This document shows, piece after piece, positions 1 through 12,811 of a DNA stretch of 64,000 nucleotides (position 1 is the stretch's first letter; each line of letters begins with the position of its first letter). The DNA comes from Poecilobothrus nobilitatus. Lineage: Eukaryota; Arthropoda; Insecta; Diptera; Dolichopodidae. A model generated the notes under the pieces. It was not told where the DNA came from. It was given only the letters and a program-made list of their open reading frames with translations, and ran no database searches. Both the position numbers and the translations under genes were made by a program. The DNA lies in NCBI GenBank assembly GCA_947095535.1, contig CAMUPU010000001.1, positions 993,331 to 1,057,330 of the forward strand, read 5' to 3'.

Positions 1-671
1 ATCACAAGAATATTTCAACGCACAAATGGAAGATATTGTACAGCAGAATAATATATTCCGACAAGAAAATCAAAACTTAATACAATCATTGGAACATACA
101 GAAAAAAAAAAGCAAGCATTAGAATACAAGGTTAATAAATTGGAATACTTACTGGATGAATCTATGCAAACAAAGTTAAAAAACAACATCGTGTTGGCCG
201 GATTACCGAAAGACATACAAAATCCAAAAAATCTAGTGATTGATATTGCAAAGAAAAGTGGCGCCGAGGTTGAGCATAATGATATGTTGGAAGTTTGTCC
301 AATCAAGAACTTAAAGAATAGCGAAAATTCCCTTCACAACAATTTATATGTGGTGAAGTTTAATTCTGAGCGTTCAAAAAAGCAGTTGATGGAAAAAAAA
401 CGAGCATACAAGGACCTCTTCACTACTGAATTTAATTTACCAAAAAATACGGATATCAATGAAATTTTCTTTCGCCATCATCTTACTTCTATGCAAGCTA
501 AACTATATCATGAAGCGAAAACCATCAAAATATTAATATTGATATTGATTCAAATTTCTTTGGATTAAAGACAATCTTATTTTCTTGCGTAAAAATGACA
601 CTAGCAAAGTATACAAAATTTTTTCAAAAAACGACATCAATTATCTACTTTCAACATTACACATCAACTAG
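1..671 (+). pseudogene. LINE ORF1 remnant, coiled coil plus FP-like domain
   Basis: The frame is open from the left edge (no stop before the first Met at 26), so the gene probably began outside the window. Residues ~5-45 from that Met form a heptad-rich coiled coil. The following ~120 residues resemble the C-terminal domain that CR1/Jockey-type ORF1 proteins share with the baculovirus FP protein family. Such proteins bind the element RNA in the retrotransposition particle. The frame ends at 568, but the family-typical tail continues in another frame from ~552 to a stop at 669-671, so a frameshift lies near 540-552. It may belong with the endonuclease-RT remnant at 3784, which has the same strand and follows ORF1 in the usual LINE order. 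Family-level assignment is by pattern only. Confidence 0.6.
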
Positions 672-942
672 AGACAAGACTGCAAATATGGCGGAAAAGC
701 ACGTTGTAAAATTAAAACACTTAATTATGGTATTATTTTTTCAAATATTTTTTTATTTGTTGTCACTATCTTTACATTTACATATAATATTTAATTTCTT
801 TTCATTATTTTATAAACCTTTCGTTTTTTACTTCACTTTAATTTTTGATATATCTTCTATTTTAATTTATTTTTTTCTTAATATATTACAATTTACATTT
901 AATACATACAATACATTTCGTTTTTTGTCACAAAATTTACAT

Positions 943-2823
943 TTGCATAATAATTTTTTTTCAATATTAATATTTTATAAATTTTACTTTTTTTACTTAA
1001 AATTATTTTTTGATATTTTTTTAATTTTAAATTATATATTTTTTAGCACATTACAATTACAATGTAACATTGATCCAATTATTTCAATATCAAACGAGGA
1101 AGAATACAGTTGCCTTTGTCAACTCTTAGATACCCGTACGAACTGTTAGTATGTTCACAGCCTGTCACTTTGCTTGCAATATTATTTTTTTAATATTTTA
1201 GTATTTTAAAATAATTTGGGTGAATTTTATAATTTCTACAATTATGGGTTGTACATATATTCAAACTATATGTTTATACATTCTTCAAAAGCAGATAACC
1301 TTCCACATAACGATTATCAATCCAAAACTTTTTCAAATATTCTATAGTACCATTTAATACTAAGCGGTAAATGTATATTAAATTTACTTAGTACAAAATA
1401 GTAAATATAATTTTAAATATTATATTATATTATATTTAAATATTCCATTGACAGAATAATTTCTTATAAATACAATAAAATACATATATGTATGTAAATA
1501 CGGTGCTATATAATATACATCTATACTCTTATCATTCATTCACTAGTGACATATACGATATGTAAATAAACATGATATTATATAAGTATGTATAATATCA
1601 ATATCATATAAATAAAAATTCTTCAAGCAACCGTTATGTTGTTTATTTATTTAGATTGTTTTATTATATTCTCAACAATTTCAAATTATCGAGTAAAACA
1701 AATGCAAAAAATTTGTTGAAGAAATTTGTTAGAAAATTTGAAAAAATCAAGTAACACTTTCGTCAATTATAAAGTAACCCTATATTATTAAAAAAAGTTG
1801 TTAACAGAAATAAGAGTATAATGTTGAAGCTTTAATTTTTGTGTATTACTTCAAAAAAATTTTAACAGGTGTTCAAGTTACAGGTGTTTAAAAATAAGAA
1901 ATTTTCAGTTTTTGACCCCTTACAGCTCCTAAACGGGGAGTGATACAAAAAAAATGAAATGAAATGACTCATACTTACTTTCAAAGATCTAACTTCGTTC
2001 AAAATTTCAAGTGTCCAACTTAAACCGTTTAGAAGATAGAAGGGTTAAAGGATTTTGCAAAATTTGAGTTTCGCATAACGGTAAATTAAGACACCGTATG
2101 CCACAAATATATATTTATTGTATATATACTTTTAAAGCTAATAAAAGTAGTAATCGTTTGGCGTTTTCAAAATGAAGATATACCTTATACAACTTGTGCT
2201 ATAACAATTTAAATATAGAGCTTTTTTGAACCTTTGGGGAGCTGTAGCTCCGTAACGGGTGGGTCTACAAAAAAAAGTTATTAAAAATAAAATTAATATT
2301 TTTGTGAGATCTATCAGCAGTTAAAATTTCATAGCTCTATTTCAAAAAAAATGTGGGTATCTAAAAGTTAGGTGTTCGAGAGCTACCCTAAGTTTCAGTC
2401 CAAACTCAACCAAAAAAAATAGGGAACCTACAAATTACTCCCAGAATATTGTATGTAAATTTCAAGATTCTAGCTTTCTTAGTTTTTGAGTTAGCGTGCT
2501 GACGGACGGACGGACGGACGGACATGGCTCAAAAGTCTTAGAATTTTTTTCTGATCCGATCCATACCTTTGAAGGTATATCTAGCTCGCTTATTTTGAGG
2601 TGTTACAAACGGAGGAGTAATTTTATTATACCCGATCGTATCGTACGGGTATAAAAAACACATTAAAAAAATTTCCAATATATACATATAATTCACCTAA
2701 ATTCTAATAATTACATTTCTAATAATTTACATTTACATAATAATTTTTTTTCAATATTAATATTTTATAAATTTTACTATTTTTACTTAAAATTATTTTT
2801 TGATATCTTTTTAATTTTAAATT
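943..2823. repeat. 92-bp direct repeat flanking the first A-family element
   Basis: About 92 bp at 943-1036 recur almost unchanged at 2731-2823. They bracket the A-family element at 1092-2653. The copies are too long for a target-site duplication, so a local tandem duplication of AT-rich LINE inter-ORF sequence split by the insertion is more likely. The rest of 672-1091 and 2660-3270 is AT-rich with no supportable gene. Confidence 0.6.
1092..2653 (-). repeat. A-family non-coding element, copy 1
   Basis: Non-coding dispersed element, reverse orientation. Its head is a hairpin at 2627-2653 (arms TATACCCG and CGGGTATA), followed inward by a GGAC x5 box near 2500-2522. An 11-bp inverted repeat ATACCCGTACG (1130-1140) matches CGTACGGGTAT (2642-2652). 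Homology to copy 3 (37,144) starts ~40 bp outside the left inverted repeat, so the exact left boundary is uncertain. Copy 2 is inverted at 31,617-33,010. No transposase is visible. Related in its core to the F family. Confidence 0.7.
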
Positions 2824-3278
2824 CAACAATTTTAGTAATTTTAGTAAGCTTCAACAATCTTAGTAATTTTATAAATTTTAATAATTATATTACATTTAAA
2901 CAGAAATATAAACATTCATACATACATAAACATAACGAAATGTCAAAAGAACATTCAATTTCTACATCTTTTTTTTTTCAATAATTTTTTAAAATCCGAT
3001 CCCTATATTGAAACAATAATACACAACATATTAACTTTCATAATTTTCACTATTTGGTTTTTATTAATAATTTTAACTATAAATAATTTTATTACATTTT
3101 ATTTTTTGTCAAAAAATATTTTATTATTTCTTCTTTTATTTTTGTTTACTTTTTATTTACAATTACTTTTGTTTACAATTATTTTATATCTAATTCATTT
3201 TTTTAAACACTTATATAAATTACACAAATTTAAATTAATTTTATTAGCTGAGATAATATTTCACACTAATTTTATTTT

Positions 3279-3708
3279 CACAAATATAATATTTATACCT
3301 GCATTGGAAATATGTTTGAAGTTAAATATAAGTATAGTGCCTTCTTACACTTATTACATTTATATTTATCATTTATTACTTTTAATTGTATATAACAGTT
3401 TGACGTATTATGTTTATATAAATTATAAAATACATATTAATAATAATATGTGGTCAATATTATATATTTTTTTGACATATATTTATGTAAATTCACAAAT
3501 ATAATATTTATACCTGCATTGGAAATATGTTTGAAGTTAAACATAAGTATAGTGCCTTCTTACACTTATTACATTTATGTTTATCATTTAATACTTCTAA
3601 TTGTATATAACAGTTTGACGTATTATGTTTATATAAATTATAAAATACATATTAATAATAATATGTGGTCAATATTATATATTTTTTTGACATATATTTA
3701 CGTAAATT
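3279..3708. repeat. 215-bp tandem duplication
   Basis: The stretch beginning at 3279 is repeated from 3494 with a 215-bp period and only a few substitutions. It sits just upstream of the LINE ORF2 remnant. The Ile/Tyr/Leu-rich open frames across it are by-products of AT-rich DNA. Confidence 0.8.
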
Positions 3709-3783
3709 GTATACTACATATAAATAATTATAATATTGTCAACTTTTTTATATACAAACTAGTATTTTTACATATACTCGTTA

Positions 3784-6440
3784 ATGGGATCAGCTGATGA
3801 TATAGATATTGAGAATAATTTAAAAGTGCATTACTTTTCAGAGGTTGGCAACCATTCAGCAAATATGTCATTCAATAATAATTTAAACATTGTTTACTTT
3901 AATATACAAAGCCTGCGAAACAAATTAAATAATTTAGAAATATTAATAAATTCATATAATTATGACATTGATATTATTGTATTGACGGAAATTTGGATAC
4001 GACACTCTGAAAATATTTTTTTTAATTTGCCGGGGTATACTTCATACTTTTCCAATAGGCATGATTCTTGTGGGGTAGTAGCGATTTATTTGAATAAAAA
4101 AATTTCAAGTACGTTAGTTTTAGAGGAAGAATTTGAAAAATCTAATATACTAGTAGTCAAATTGCTAAAGCAAAACATGAATGTTGTAGGTATATATAGG
4201 TCACAGCAAACCAACGTGAGTGATTTTCTTACGAAGATGGATGATATTACTTCAAAGTATAGAAATGCAATTTTACTGCGGGACTTTAATTTTAATACAC
4301 TAGATATTAATAACCAAGAAATTCAAAGCTATAGAAATATTTTACTTAGTAATGTATATGCCCTTTGTAATAGGAATTCTGAAGAGTACGCTACGAGAAT
4401 AGGGAAAACTGATGTTGTTCAAAAACTCACTCATTCAACCAATGGAAATACACGTGTCATATCAGTAAACAGATCTAGACATAAAAATGAGTGGTTGACA
4501 ACCGAAATTATTCAAAAAATAAAATTACGAGAATCTTACTACAAATATACTAAAAAATACTCAGATAACTGCCATATTAAAAACCTATACGAATCTTGTA
4601 AGAAAGAAGTAGTAAAACTAATTACTCGAGCTAAGAAAATCCTCTATTCTAAGGAAATAAGTCGTGATCCAACTAATAGTAAAAGATTATGGAGCATTTA
4701 CAAAAAAGTTATGTTTAACTCGAACCCTACAACCATGAATCCAATAAAAGTTCTTGAATGTGATAACCATAAAATAACAAATGACCAAGAAATCGCTGAA
4801 TCCATGAATATCTATTTCACAAATGTTACGGAGGAATTAAACATATCGTCAGATCCAATAGATTTCGAATATCTAAGCCAATTTACGAGAAATGTATTCA
4901 ACAATTTTGTTTTATCATATACAAATGATAAAGAAATAATAGCTACTATTAATCATCTTAAATCTACTGCAGCCACAGGACATGATGGAATATCTACTAA
5001 ATTTATTAAAAGATTTTCATTACGTTTGTGTTCAATCCTAGTAAAATTCATTAATTCATCGTTTCAAAATTCCGTGTTTCCACAGTCTTTAAAAATTGCA
5101 ACTATTGTTCCTGTTTTCAAAAATGGATGTACAGCAAACAAATCGAACTATCGACCTATTTCAATTCTGAACTCTTTATCAAAAATTTTTGAAAAAATTA
5201 TAAAAAGTAGATTTGATACTTTTCTGCAAAATAATCCTATCTTGCACAGCAGTCAATTTGGTTTTGAGGAAAACTCAAACACGACAGCTGCATGCTTAGA
5301 ACTAAATTATTTTGTTACTAATAATATTGATAAAGAAAAATATGTTGCATGTGTTTTTTAGACCTCCAAAAAGCCTTCGATTGCGTGGACCACAGAGTAC
5401 TGCTGCATAAGCTGCACATGGTAAATTTCGATGCAAATCAAATAAATTTCTTTAAATCGTACCTAGAGAATAGACAGCAGAGAGTTCGAATTAATAATAA
5501 ACTCAGTAATAATGCCACTGTAAAAAGGGAGTTCCGCAGGGCTCTATTTTAGGTCCAATTCTTTTTAAACACTATGTGGATGACATTTCTCGATTATCGT
5601 TAAAAGGAAAAATTCAACTCTACGCTGATGGCGCAGTAATTAAATATGCGGAAGTTAGCGAAGAATGTTTAAAGAGTTCAATCATACATGATCTTGATAT
5701 TGTTGAAAAATGGCTTAGCAAACATAAACTTTTACTAAATACAAAAAAAAACAAAAGTCTTGCTATTTGAGAACAAATTTTCAATGATTTTATCGTTTCC
5801 TATAGGAATCATGTTTTGGAGGTAACGAAAACTTTTAACTATCTAGGTTTGATTTTAGATAGCAAATACAATTGGCAATGTTATATCAACCTTGTCTGTA
5901 AAAAAATTAGTCCGTACATTTTTATATTGCGCAGACTTAGGAAATTTTTTACCAAAAACGTACTTTACATTATTTATTCATCTTACATTTTGTCAAACAT
6001 CATATATCTTAATCCCATTTGGAGCTGCGCTTCTCAATCTGCTGTAAATAAATTGGATATCTTACATAAGCGGGCAATAAAGGCAATACCCTTTTATCCT
6101 ATAAGATTTCCAACAAACACTTTATATTCAGACCAATATGTCAGATTATCTAATATTTGTAAGAGGGAACTATTTAATGGCATATAGGATTATTAATAAC
6201 AAAATAAAACATAATTTTTTACTAAGTAAAATCATTGATATACACAATCACAACACAAGAAATATGTGCAATTTTTATTTACAATTGTTTAAGACAAATA
6301 AACAGAAAAGTAATTGTTTATATAACTGTTTAAAGTGTTATAATGAATTACCAAATGAGTTGAAATCTATTGAAAATATTGTGAATTTTAAAAAAAAGAT
6401 AAAGGCTTTTATTTTGAATAATTTGGAAATACAGATATAA
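3784..6440 (+). pseudogene. LINE ORF2 remnant: endonuclease and reverse transcriptase
   Basis: Residues ~30-200 of the first frame (3784-5361) are an AP-like endonuclease domain, with LTEIW near residue 67. The usual GDFN motif reads RDFN. The reverse transcriptase begins near residue 360 (SNYRPIS). It continues in another frame at 5349 (FLDLQKAFDCVDH, motif A), then with GVPQGSILGP near 5530. At 5576 the usual YADD box reads YADG, losing the second catalytic Asp. Thumb and C-terminal frames run at 5816-6187 and 6138-6440. At least four frame changes plus altered catalytic boxes mean it cannot be functional. It resembles CR1/Jockey-group LINEs; the clade is not settled by eye. Confidence 0.85.
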
Positions 6441-6774
6441 AAAGAATTATAATAATTTTTTTAGGTTTAAGTTTTTCTTTGTGTTTACATTGTAGTTTTA
6501 TTTAATTTTTGAATTTTTTTTTTTTTTGAATTTTTTGATTTTTGAATTTTTGATTTTTGTATTGTTTATTTTTCTACTATATAATGAAGTAAATAGCAAC
6601 TTTGAAATTAATTAAGTTTAATATATATTAAATATTTTGGCAACTGAACTTAATGTTAAAAATCATGAGACCAAACAGCTCAGGCTAGGGTCATAAAAAA
6701 TGTATGAATTTTTTGTAATGTATGAAATGTAATTAATTTTTTTAAAATTATATTTTTATTATAAATTAATGAAT

Positions 6775-6800
6775 AAAAAAAAAAAAAAAAAAAAAAAAAA
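6775..6800 (+). other. poly(A) tract, probable LINE 3' end
   Basis: A run of 26 A follows the LINE ORF2 remnant by ~330 bp, consistent with the 3' tail of the retrotransposon copy. The Lys-rich open frame starting here is an artefact of the run. Confidence 0.6.
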
Positions 6801-8750
6801 GGATTTGTTAGAACTGCAAAAATGTGGAATTTATCACCATCCATCGAATTCCCAAAAGTTGGCTATTTTGGTATTTACAATTTGCCCAAATTTAAGAAGA
6901 ATCTCTTCTCCAATTTACCCCTCAACTCCTCATTATCCTGATTTGTTCTATCCCTATCCCATCCCACATAATCACAATTACTTCAAGTACAAAGGATCAT
7001 ATTCCTAGTTTGTGGCTTTAAAATAAAAAAAAAAAAACTTTAGAGCACTGTTAAATACAACAATGTTGTAATAATGCTAATTGAAAAAATATAAATAAAA
7101 AAATATTTTCTAATAAAAATAAATAATTTGGGAATAGGTAAAAAGTAAAAAATAATATACTTTCATAAAAAAGAATAATTAGAATTTATGTAAAAGATTT
7201 TTTCTTAACTTCAGAGCACTGTTAAATGCAACAATGTTGTAAAAATTTTATTTAAAAAAATTATAGTTTTATTATTATCAATTAGAATTTATTACATTAA
7301 TAAACAACTTACTTTACAAGTTCATGTTTTTAACAAAATTTTCTTCAGGATTTTGATATCTACACAATACATAATACAATTATTTAGAAGAAAATTTTAG
7401 TATAAATATAGTGAGATCTTTCTTATGATATATCAGTTTAAGGAAAGAGCTCAACATAATAATACATAAAGAAAAATCTTAAGAAAAATGAAAAACACAG
7501 CAGAGATTTTCTCCTATGCACAACAAATAGAGCCAACACAGGAGTTGATTCCAAACAAACGAAAAGGGATAAGAACTCAACAAGAACCGCAGACACTCCA
7601 TCACCAACATCATCATCATCATTAACAACAGCAACCACAACAGCAACAACATCAAAAATTTCAACAACAAAAGGAAATCATTCTTCTTCAAGAAGAAGAA
7701 CCACCAGCAAAAAAAAGCTTCAAAGAAGCTTTTAATAACAAAAATATTGAAAGAGTTAACTATATAGAAAGAGTTTCTTAAAAACAAAAGATATGGAGTA
7801 AGATGTTCTGTATCACATAAACAAATAAACGTAAAACAAATCAAGACTATTTATGGTCTTGGAGACCTGCAATTTAATAATATTTGTATCTCAAATGTAA
7901 ACTTTAGTTATAAGTTTTTATTAGGTATTCATAAATAAACATAAAATTAAAAAAAAGTATACATTTCTATTATTTAGTTGCTTTATTTTTCAGATTCAGA
8001 TTTATATGTACCAATATAGGTCCAATGTCGTGGAGACCCCCTCCTATTAGTAATAAATAATATCTCACGTAAGGTGGTTCCATGTTTGGTAGGATATTTA
8101 AGTACTAGCATTTATATTGTTTTTGGCAATCAATACTTTTTAAAGTGTAAAACAATTTTTGTTTGATAGAAGCTTGGAACAAAATTTATTCCATCACCAG
8201 ATTGATTGCAAATTTTAATCGCTTTAATGGATATTTTTAAATTCAATATTTATAGGTATTCTACAATTTTCTATGTTGATAGCTCCCAATACATGCACTT
8301 TACTACTTCCAAAAATAGGTTATTGAACTATATCTGAATCACCATTCCATTCAATTCATCATTATTATTAGCAACACCTAATTTGAATAGTTCGGCTAGT
8401 TTTCTTTTCAAATTTTTTATATTTTTTTTTCTGTTGAAATAGTTCTGTTAATAATGGTTTTACATTATAACTATGATTAACTTTTATATAGAAACTATGT
8501 TCAAAGTTTGCGATATTCGAATTAAATTGTTCCGGTTGGCTTGTGACACTTTTTTAAATGGTACATCATCATAAATTTTTGGATTAGAAATATATCTCAA
8601 AATTGCTTAAAAAATTCATTCAAAACATGGTTTCAGGTAAATCCTGGATTAGGAGTTATATTTTTAATAAGCGTTGGCAAAAAATTAAACTTCCAATCAT
8701 CCAAATGTAACTCCAAATCATCACAAAAAAGCTTTATTTTCATATTCATA
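6801..8750. other. no supportable gene
   Basis: AT-rich DNA. A ~35-bp segment (agagcactgttaaat...caatgttgta) occurs twice, near 7042 and 7212. A CAA/CATCAT-rich tract at ~7600-7670 yields only low-complexity frames. 8340-8740 read on the minus strand has short open pieces, possibly a decayed transposon, which I cannot identify. Confidence 0.5.
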
Positions 8751-9712
8751 TATTTACGTCAAGGCGGCCCAAATGAGACCTAGTGATACAATAGGTCGTA
8801 CAATACGAATTGTATAATCGTTTGAACACGTGAACAATGAACAATGAACACGCACAATACGAATTTTAATAATCGTTTTTTAATGACTTTTTTTTATATA
8901 TTAAATACATTTCATGGAAATTTATCGTGACTATGTGTGAAATATTACATCAGACAAATGACCACCATTTTGTTCGATACAACGATTGGCTCTTTTTAGC
9001 GTAATGTTTAAGGTTGCAGGCTCCGTACTTCGTCTCGAATATTCTGCTTCAGCTGTCCAATTGTCTATGGATTATTAACATAGACTTTATCCCTGTAAAA
9101 AAAAGTCGGGCGCAGTTAAATCTGGTGAACAAGGTGGCCAAAGGAAATCTGAATTTTTTTCACCAAAAAATTTGCTGCCTGAATGTCCATAGTTTGCCTA
9201 GCAATATGTGCAGTTGTTTCATCTTTTTGAAACCACAAATTAGCATGTTGCTCCACCATTGACTGCAAAAAGTTGTCGATCATTGTTTGGTAAGAAGCCC
9301 CGGTGACCATTTCTGGCGTTTCATCCTCATTCTCAAAGAAATATAGGCCGATTACTTTTATGGCCATAACACTGCACCAAACAGTGCTTTGGATTGGGTG
9401 TGATTGATGCTGATGTATTTCCCTTGGATTTTCAGTGCCCCACAATCTACGTTTTACTTATTGGCAAACGCTTCTTAAAATAACGGCGATAATTTCGCTG
9501 CGTCAGAGCAATTGATCGTTGAGAAGAATAGAAAATTGCGATAGTTTTAATGCGTTCTTGCGTAGTGTACTTATTCATTTAAAATTTCCAATTGTTGAGT
9601 TATAATCTGCTAAAAGAAAAAATAAAATATGTTAGAAAATAAAAAAGTTATTTATGTTTCACATCAGTTGGTCTCATTTGGGCCACCCTTGGGCCACCAT
9701 AAAGCGTAAATG
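8751..9712 (-). mobile_element. mariner-like element, dead
   Basis: Ends are inverted repeats: TATTTACG...GGCGGCCCAAATGAGACC at left (8751-8780) and its imperfect complement at 9669-9712, where ~18 bp around GGGCCACC are duplicated. TA dinucleotides flank at 8749-8750 and 9713-9714, the Tc1/mariner target duplication. The minus strand carries transposase pieces. A helix-turn-helix-like N terminus lies at ~9580-9460. The catalytic core at 9445-9116 contains TVWCSV and WFQKDETTAHIAR, a decayed form of a mariner DDE motif region. Stops and frame changes break the rest. Confidence 0.8.
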
Positions 9713-9714
9713 TA

Positions 9715-10695
9715 CTATCAACTACATATCACATCTGACAATAGTTTTTTTCAGGCTATGACATGAAGAGAGCAAAAACCTAATTTTTTTAAAAATTTAA
9801 AAAAAATTTACATGTATTCTTATGGAGCTTTGCATAGGAGTCTTTGCAAAATTCTTATAACTCAAAAACTATAAATTTTTTTTGTATTTCGTTCAACGGT
9901 GGGCATAAAATTCAATCAGCGCATCTTTTGATATATTAAAATTTAAAAAATATTAATATTTTAATATAAAAATACCATTTACAAAAAAAACCTCCATTTT
10001 TTGCAGCACCATAAAAGCACCATAAAAGCTTCTTGAAAGAACTTCTAAAGAGACAATAAATATGGTACAGCAGAAGCATAAAAAACTCGACAAAACAAAT
10101 TTTATTTTTTTGAAAATAAATTTGGAAAGAAAAATTAACTGAAAATATTATTTAAGTGATGAATAATTTATTATAAAATAAATAATAAATTATAAAAAGT
10201 TTTCTTATATCAATAATACCATAATATAAATTATTTTATAATTATTCCCGTTTTCACACCACATTAAATACGAAATACGAAAAAAAAAACCATTCAAAAA
10301 ATAACAAAAACTTTAATAATTCATAGAAAACAAAATAAATAAAATATTTCAAAAATAAAATATATATTATGTTATGTATATATATTATATAACTTTGCCG
10401 TTCCCCATTACTAAAAAAAACACTATTGTTTAAAATTTTTATCGCATACGCAACCGTTGCGTTGGTTATCGTTGCTAATCCGATCTTTATCCTAATTCAT
10501 AATTTTCTAATAGGTTCTTTTTTTGGAAATTTAAAACATGAAACGTAATTTTTTTTAAGAATATTTAAATTGAATTTCCAAGAATATTTGAATAAACATT
10601 TTCGAATCATTATGTTTATAAAAATTAAAATTTATATTATTCCAAAATTTGATAAAGCTAGAAGAAGTTACCTATATAAAGTTTTTTTTTCTTTA
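9715..10695. other. no supportable gene
   Basis: AT-rich sequence with A/T runs. I see no coding, RNA-gene or transposon-end signature. Confidence 0.5.
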
Positions 10696-11698
10696 TTATA
10701 CCCTACACATTAAGTATAGGGTATATTAACTTTGGTATGGTGTTTGTAACAACCAAAAGGAAGCGAGTTAGGTATAGACATGTATATATATTCTGAATCA
10801 GGATCACCCCCTGAGTCGATCTAGCGATGTCCGCCCGTCCGTCCGTACGCACGATAACTCAAAAAATAATGATGCTATCTTGATGAAATTTATACTGTAG
10901 GTTAACAATGACTAAGGTGAGGCGGGGATTGTAAATCGGACCATGCGTTCGAGTACCTCCCATACAACTCCCAAAACCGAATACGCATATCTTGGAAATT
11001 AATAAAGACAGAAACTTAAAATTTTGTACGAGGGTGTATTTTCCTGAATCCCTGATATTCCTAAAATTTGAAATTAATTGGTGTGGTTGTTCGAGTACCT
11101 CCCATACAACTCCCAAAACCGAACAAGCATATCTTCGAAATTAATAAAGATAGGAACTTCAAATTTGATACGAGAGTGCTGTTTCCTAAATCCCTAATTT
11201 GCCTAAAATTTGAGATGAATTGGAGTGATCGTTCGGGTACCTCCTATACAACTCCCAAAACCGAACAAGCATATCTTTTAAATTAATAAAGATAGAAACT
11301 TCAAATTTGGTACTAGGGTGTTGTTTCCTGAATCTCTGATTTGTCCAAAATTTAAGATAAATTAGAATGGTTGTTCGGGTATCTGCCACACAACTCCCAA
11401 GATCAAACAAGCATATCTTCGAAATTAATAAATATATAAACTTGAAATTTGATATAAGAATGTTCTACCCTGTTGATGTCTCTAAAATTTGAGATGAATT
11501 GGGGTGGTGGTCCGCGTGCCTTCACACACTTTCCAAGACCTAACAAGAATATTTTCCAATTTAATAAAGATAGAAATCTGAAATTTTGTACAAAGGTTGT
11601 AAAAGCATTTATTTTTTTAGCATAGTTATATTAAATACCTAACTAAAATAACTTATGGATTTTCAATTTAATTTAAATTTTTTAGGTGTAGGGTATAA
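10696..11698 (+). mobile_element. D-family non-autonomous TIR element, complete copy
   Basis: Bounded by a perfect 12-bp inverted repeat: TATACCCTACAC (10,697-10,708) and GTGTAGGGTATA (11,686-11,697), 13 bp if the adjacent T/A pair is counted. The left end also folds on itself (TATACCCTA with TAGGGTATA at 10,717-10,725). A GTCCGTCC box lies at ~10,836-10,846. The interior is five imperfect direct repeats of ~140 bp, each with a variant of CAACTCCCAAAACCGAACAAGCATATCTTCG (near 10,970, 11,107, 11,249, 11,391, 11,530). No transposase. Two truncated relatives are at 19,671 and 24,416. Confidence 0.8.
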
Positions 11699-12577
11699 AT
11701 AAGTCGGTTGCATCGACTTACTGTTACTTTTACTTGTTTTTAATAATAAAATATAAAATTTATGACAATAATTCGGAAGCGCTTCGAAATATGTTTAAAT
11801 ATATACATATATAGAAAATAAATAATGTAGTTGGTTACAAAATCAGAGTTTTTACGAGAATCAGAGATATTCTAAATTTGGAGTGATTTTTAGTTGGTTA
11901 TGTTATCATAAGGTTATACGCTTTTTCCAGAATATGTATTTAGAAAAAGAAATATAACGATGTAGGCATATAATCTTTTGTAAATTTTTCTTCCAATATT
12001 TTTCTCATTCAACAGACTTTTTTGTTTAAATTTGTTTTTCGACAATTTTCGCATTCAATATTTTTGTTTTAAATCGACCCACATTCGAAATAAAAAAAAA
12101 ATTAAAAGTATACATATGTATGTATGTATGGATATCTATCGGTATCAAAAAAATAAGAACATATTTAAAAATTAAAATTCATTAAAATTTAATTTTGGTT
12201 GGAAACTGCTGTACTCAAATCTATGTATGTATATGAGTTTCATAAATTGCATTCAAAAATAAGAATTTTTCAATAACAAGAACACTTAATAGAAATTTTT
12301 CTAATTTATTATATAAAAGCAAGTTCTATTTCAGATTGATATTATTGCATCGTGAAATAAGATCTAAAAGTAAATAATGAAATAAAAAATTAGTTTTAGA
12401 TCTTATTCCATTTCTCTAAAAATGTATGAAATGAAGAAAAGAAACATTTTGTATAAATGTTGATAATTACTGATGTTTTTTCTGAATTTATATTTTTGAT
12501 TTTGTATCCTCCAAATTCTGAATCTCGCATATACATAATATCATATACACATATAATATATAAATTTCCATAAAAGG
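11699..12577. other. no gene; dispersed repeat with 41,970-42,145
   Basis: No gene. About 200 bp at ~12,110-12,310 closely resemble 41,970-42,145 (shared landmarks: a TATGTATGT stretch, TCGGTATC, TTTGGTTGGAAACTGCT, ACTCAAATCTATATGAG). This marks one more short dispersed family. Confidence 0.6.
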
Positions 12578-12749
12578 TGTGAACTCTTTAATAGTTTATT
12601 GAGAAGTGAAGTAAAAAATAATACAGTATTATGTAAATGTAATTTGTAAAAAAGATAACAATACTTATATACAAGAGATGACTATATATACATAAATATT
12701 AATAAGTAATGAATATTAATAATCGATTGATGACGTTGCCAGATTAACA
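12578..12749 (-). repeat. copia 3' LTR
   Basis: 172 bp, with inverted terminal TGTTA/TAACA-like ends; pairs with 17,062-17,233 at ~97% identity and is flanked outside by AAAGG. Confidence 0.92.
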
Positions 12750-12811
12750 ATCACCCTCCTCGACGTCATGTTATTCTTTTGGTACACATTCCCATGATTT
12801 GTAGAAATTTT

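Noticed and set aside
595..1149. Phe/Leu-rich 184-aa frame resembling a membrane protein
   Set aside because: It runs through the LINE ORF1 tail in the wrong frame and then AT-rich repeat DNA; poly-T and TTA codons make hydrophobic frames by chance.
3106..3797. Two overlapping Ile/Tyr-rich frames with apparently repeated protein sequence
   Set aside because: The repetition is a 215-bp DNA tandem duplication in AT-rich sequence; no coding signal.
6769..7008. Lys-rich 79-aa frame
   Set aside because: Starts in the poly(A) tail of the LINE.
7438..7844. Two overlapping minus-strand frames with Val/Asp or Leu/Met runs
   Set aside because: Produced by CAA and CAT repeats; no conserved domain and no consistent frame.
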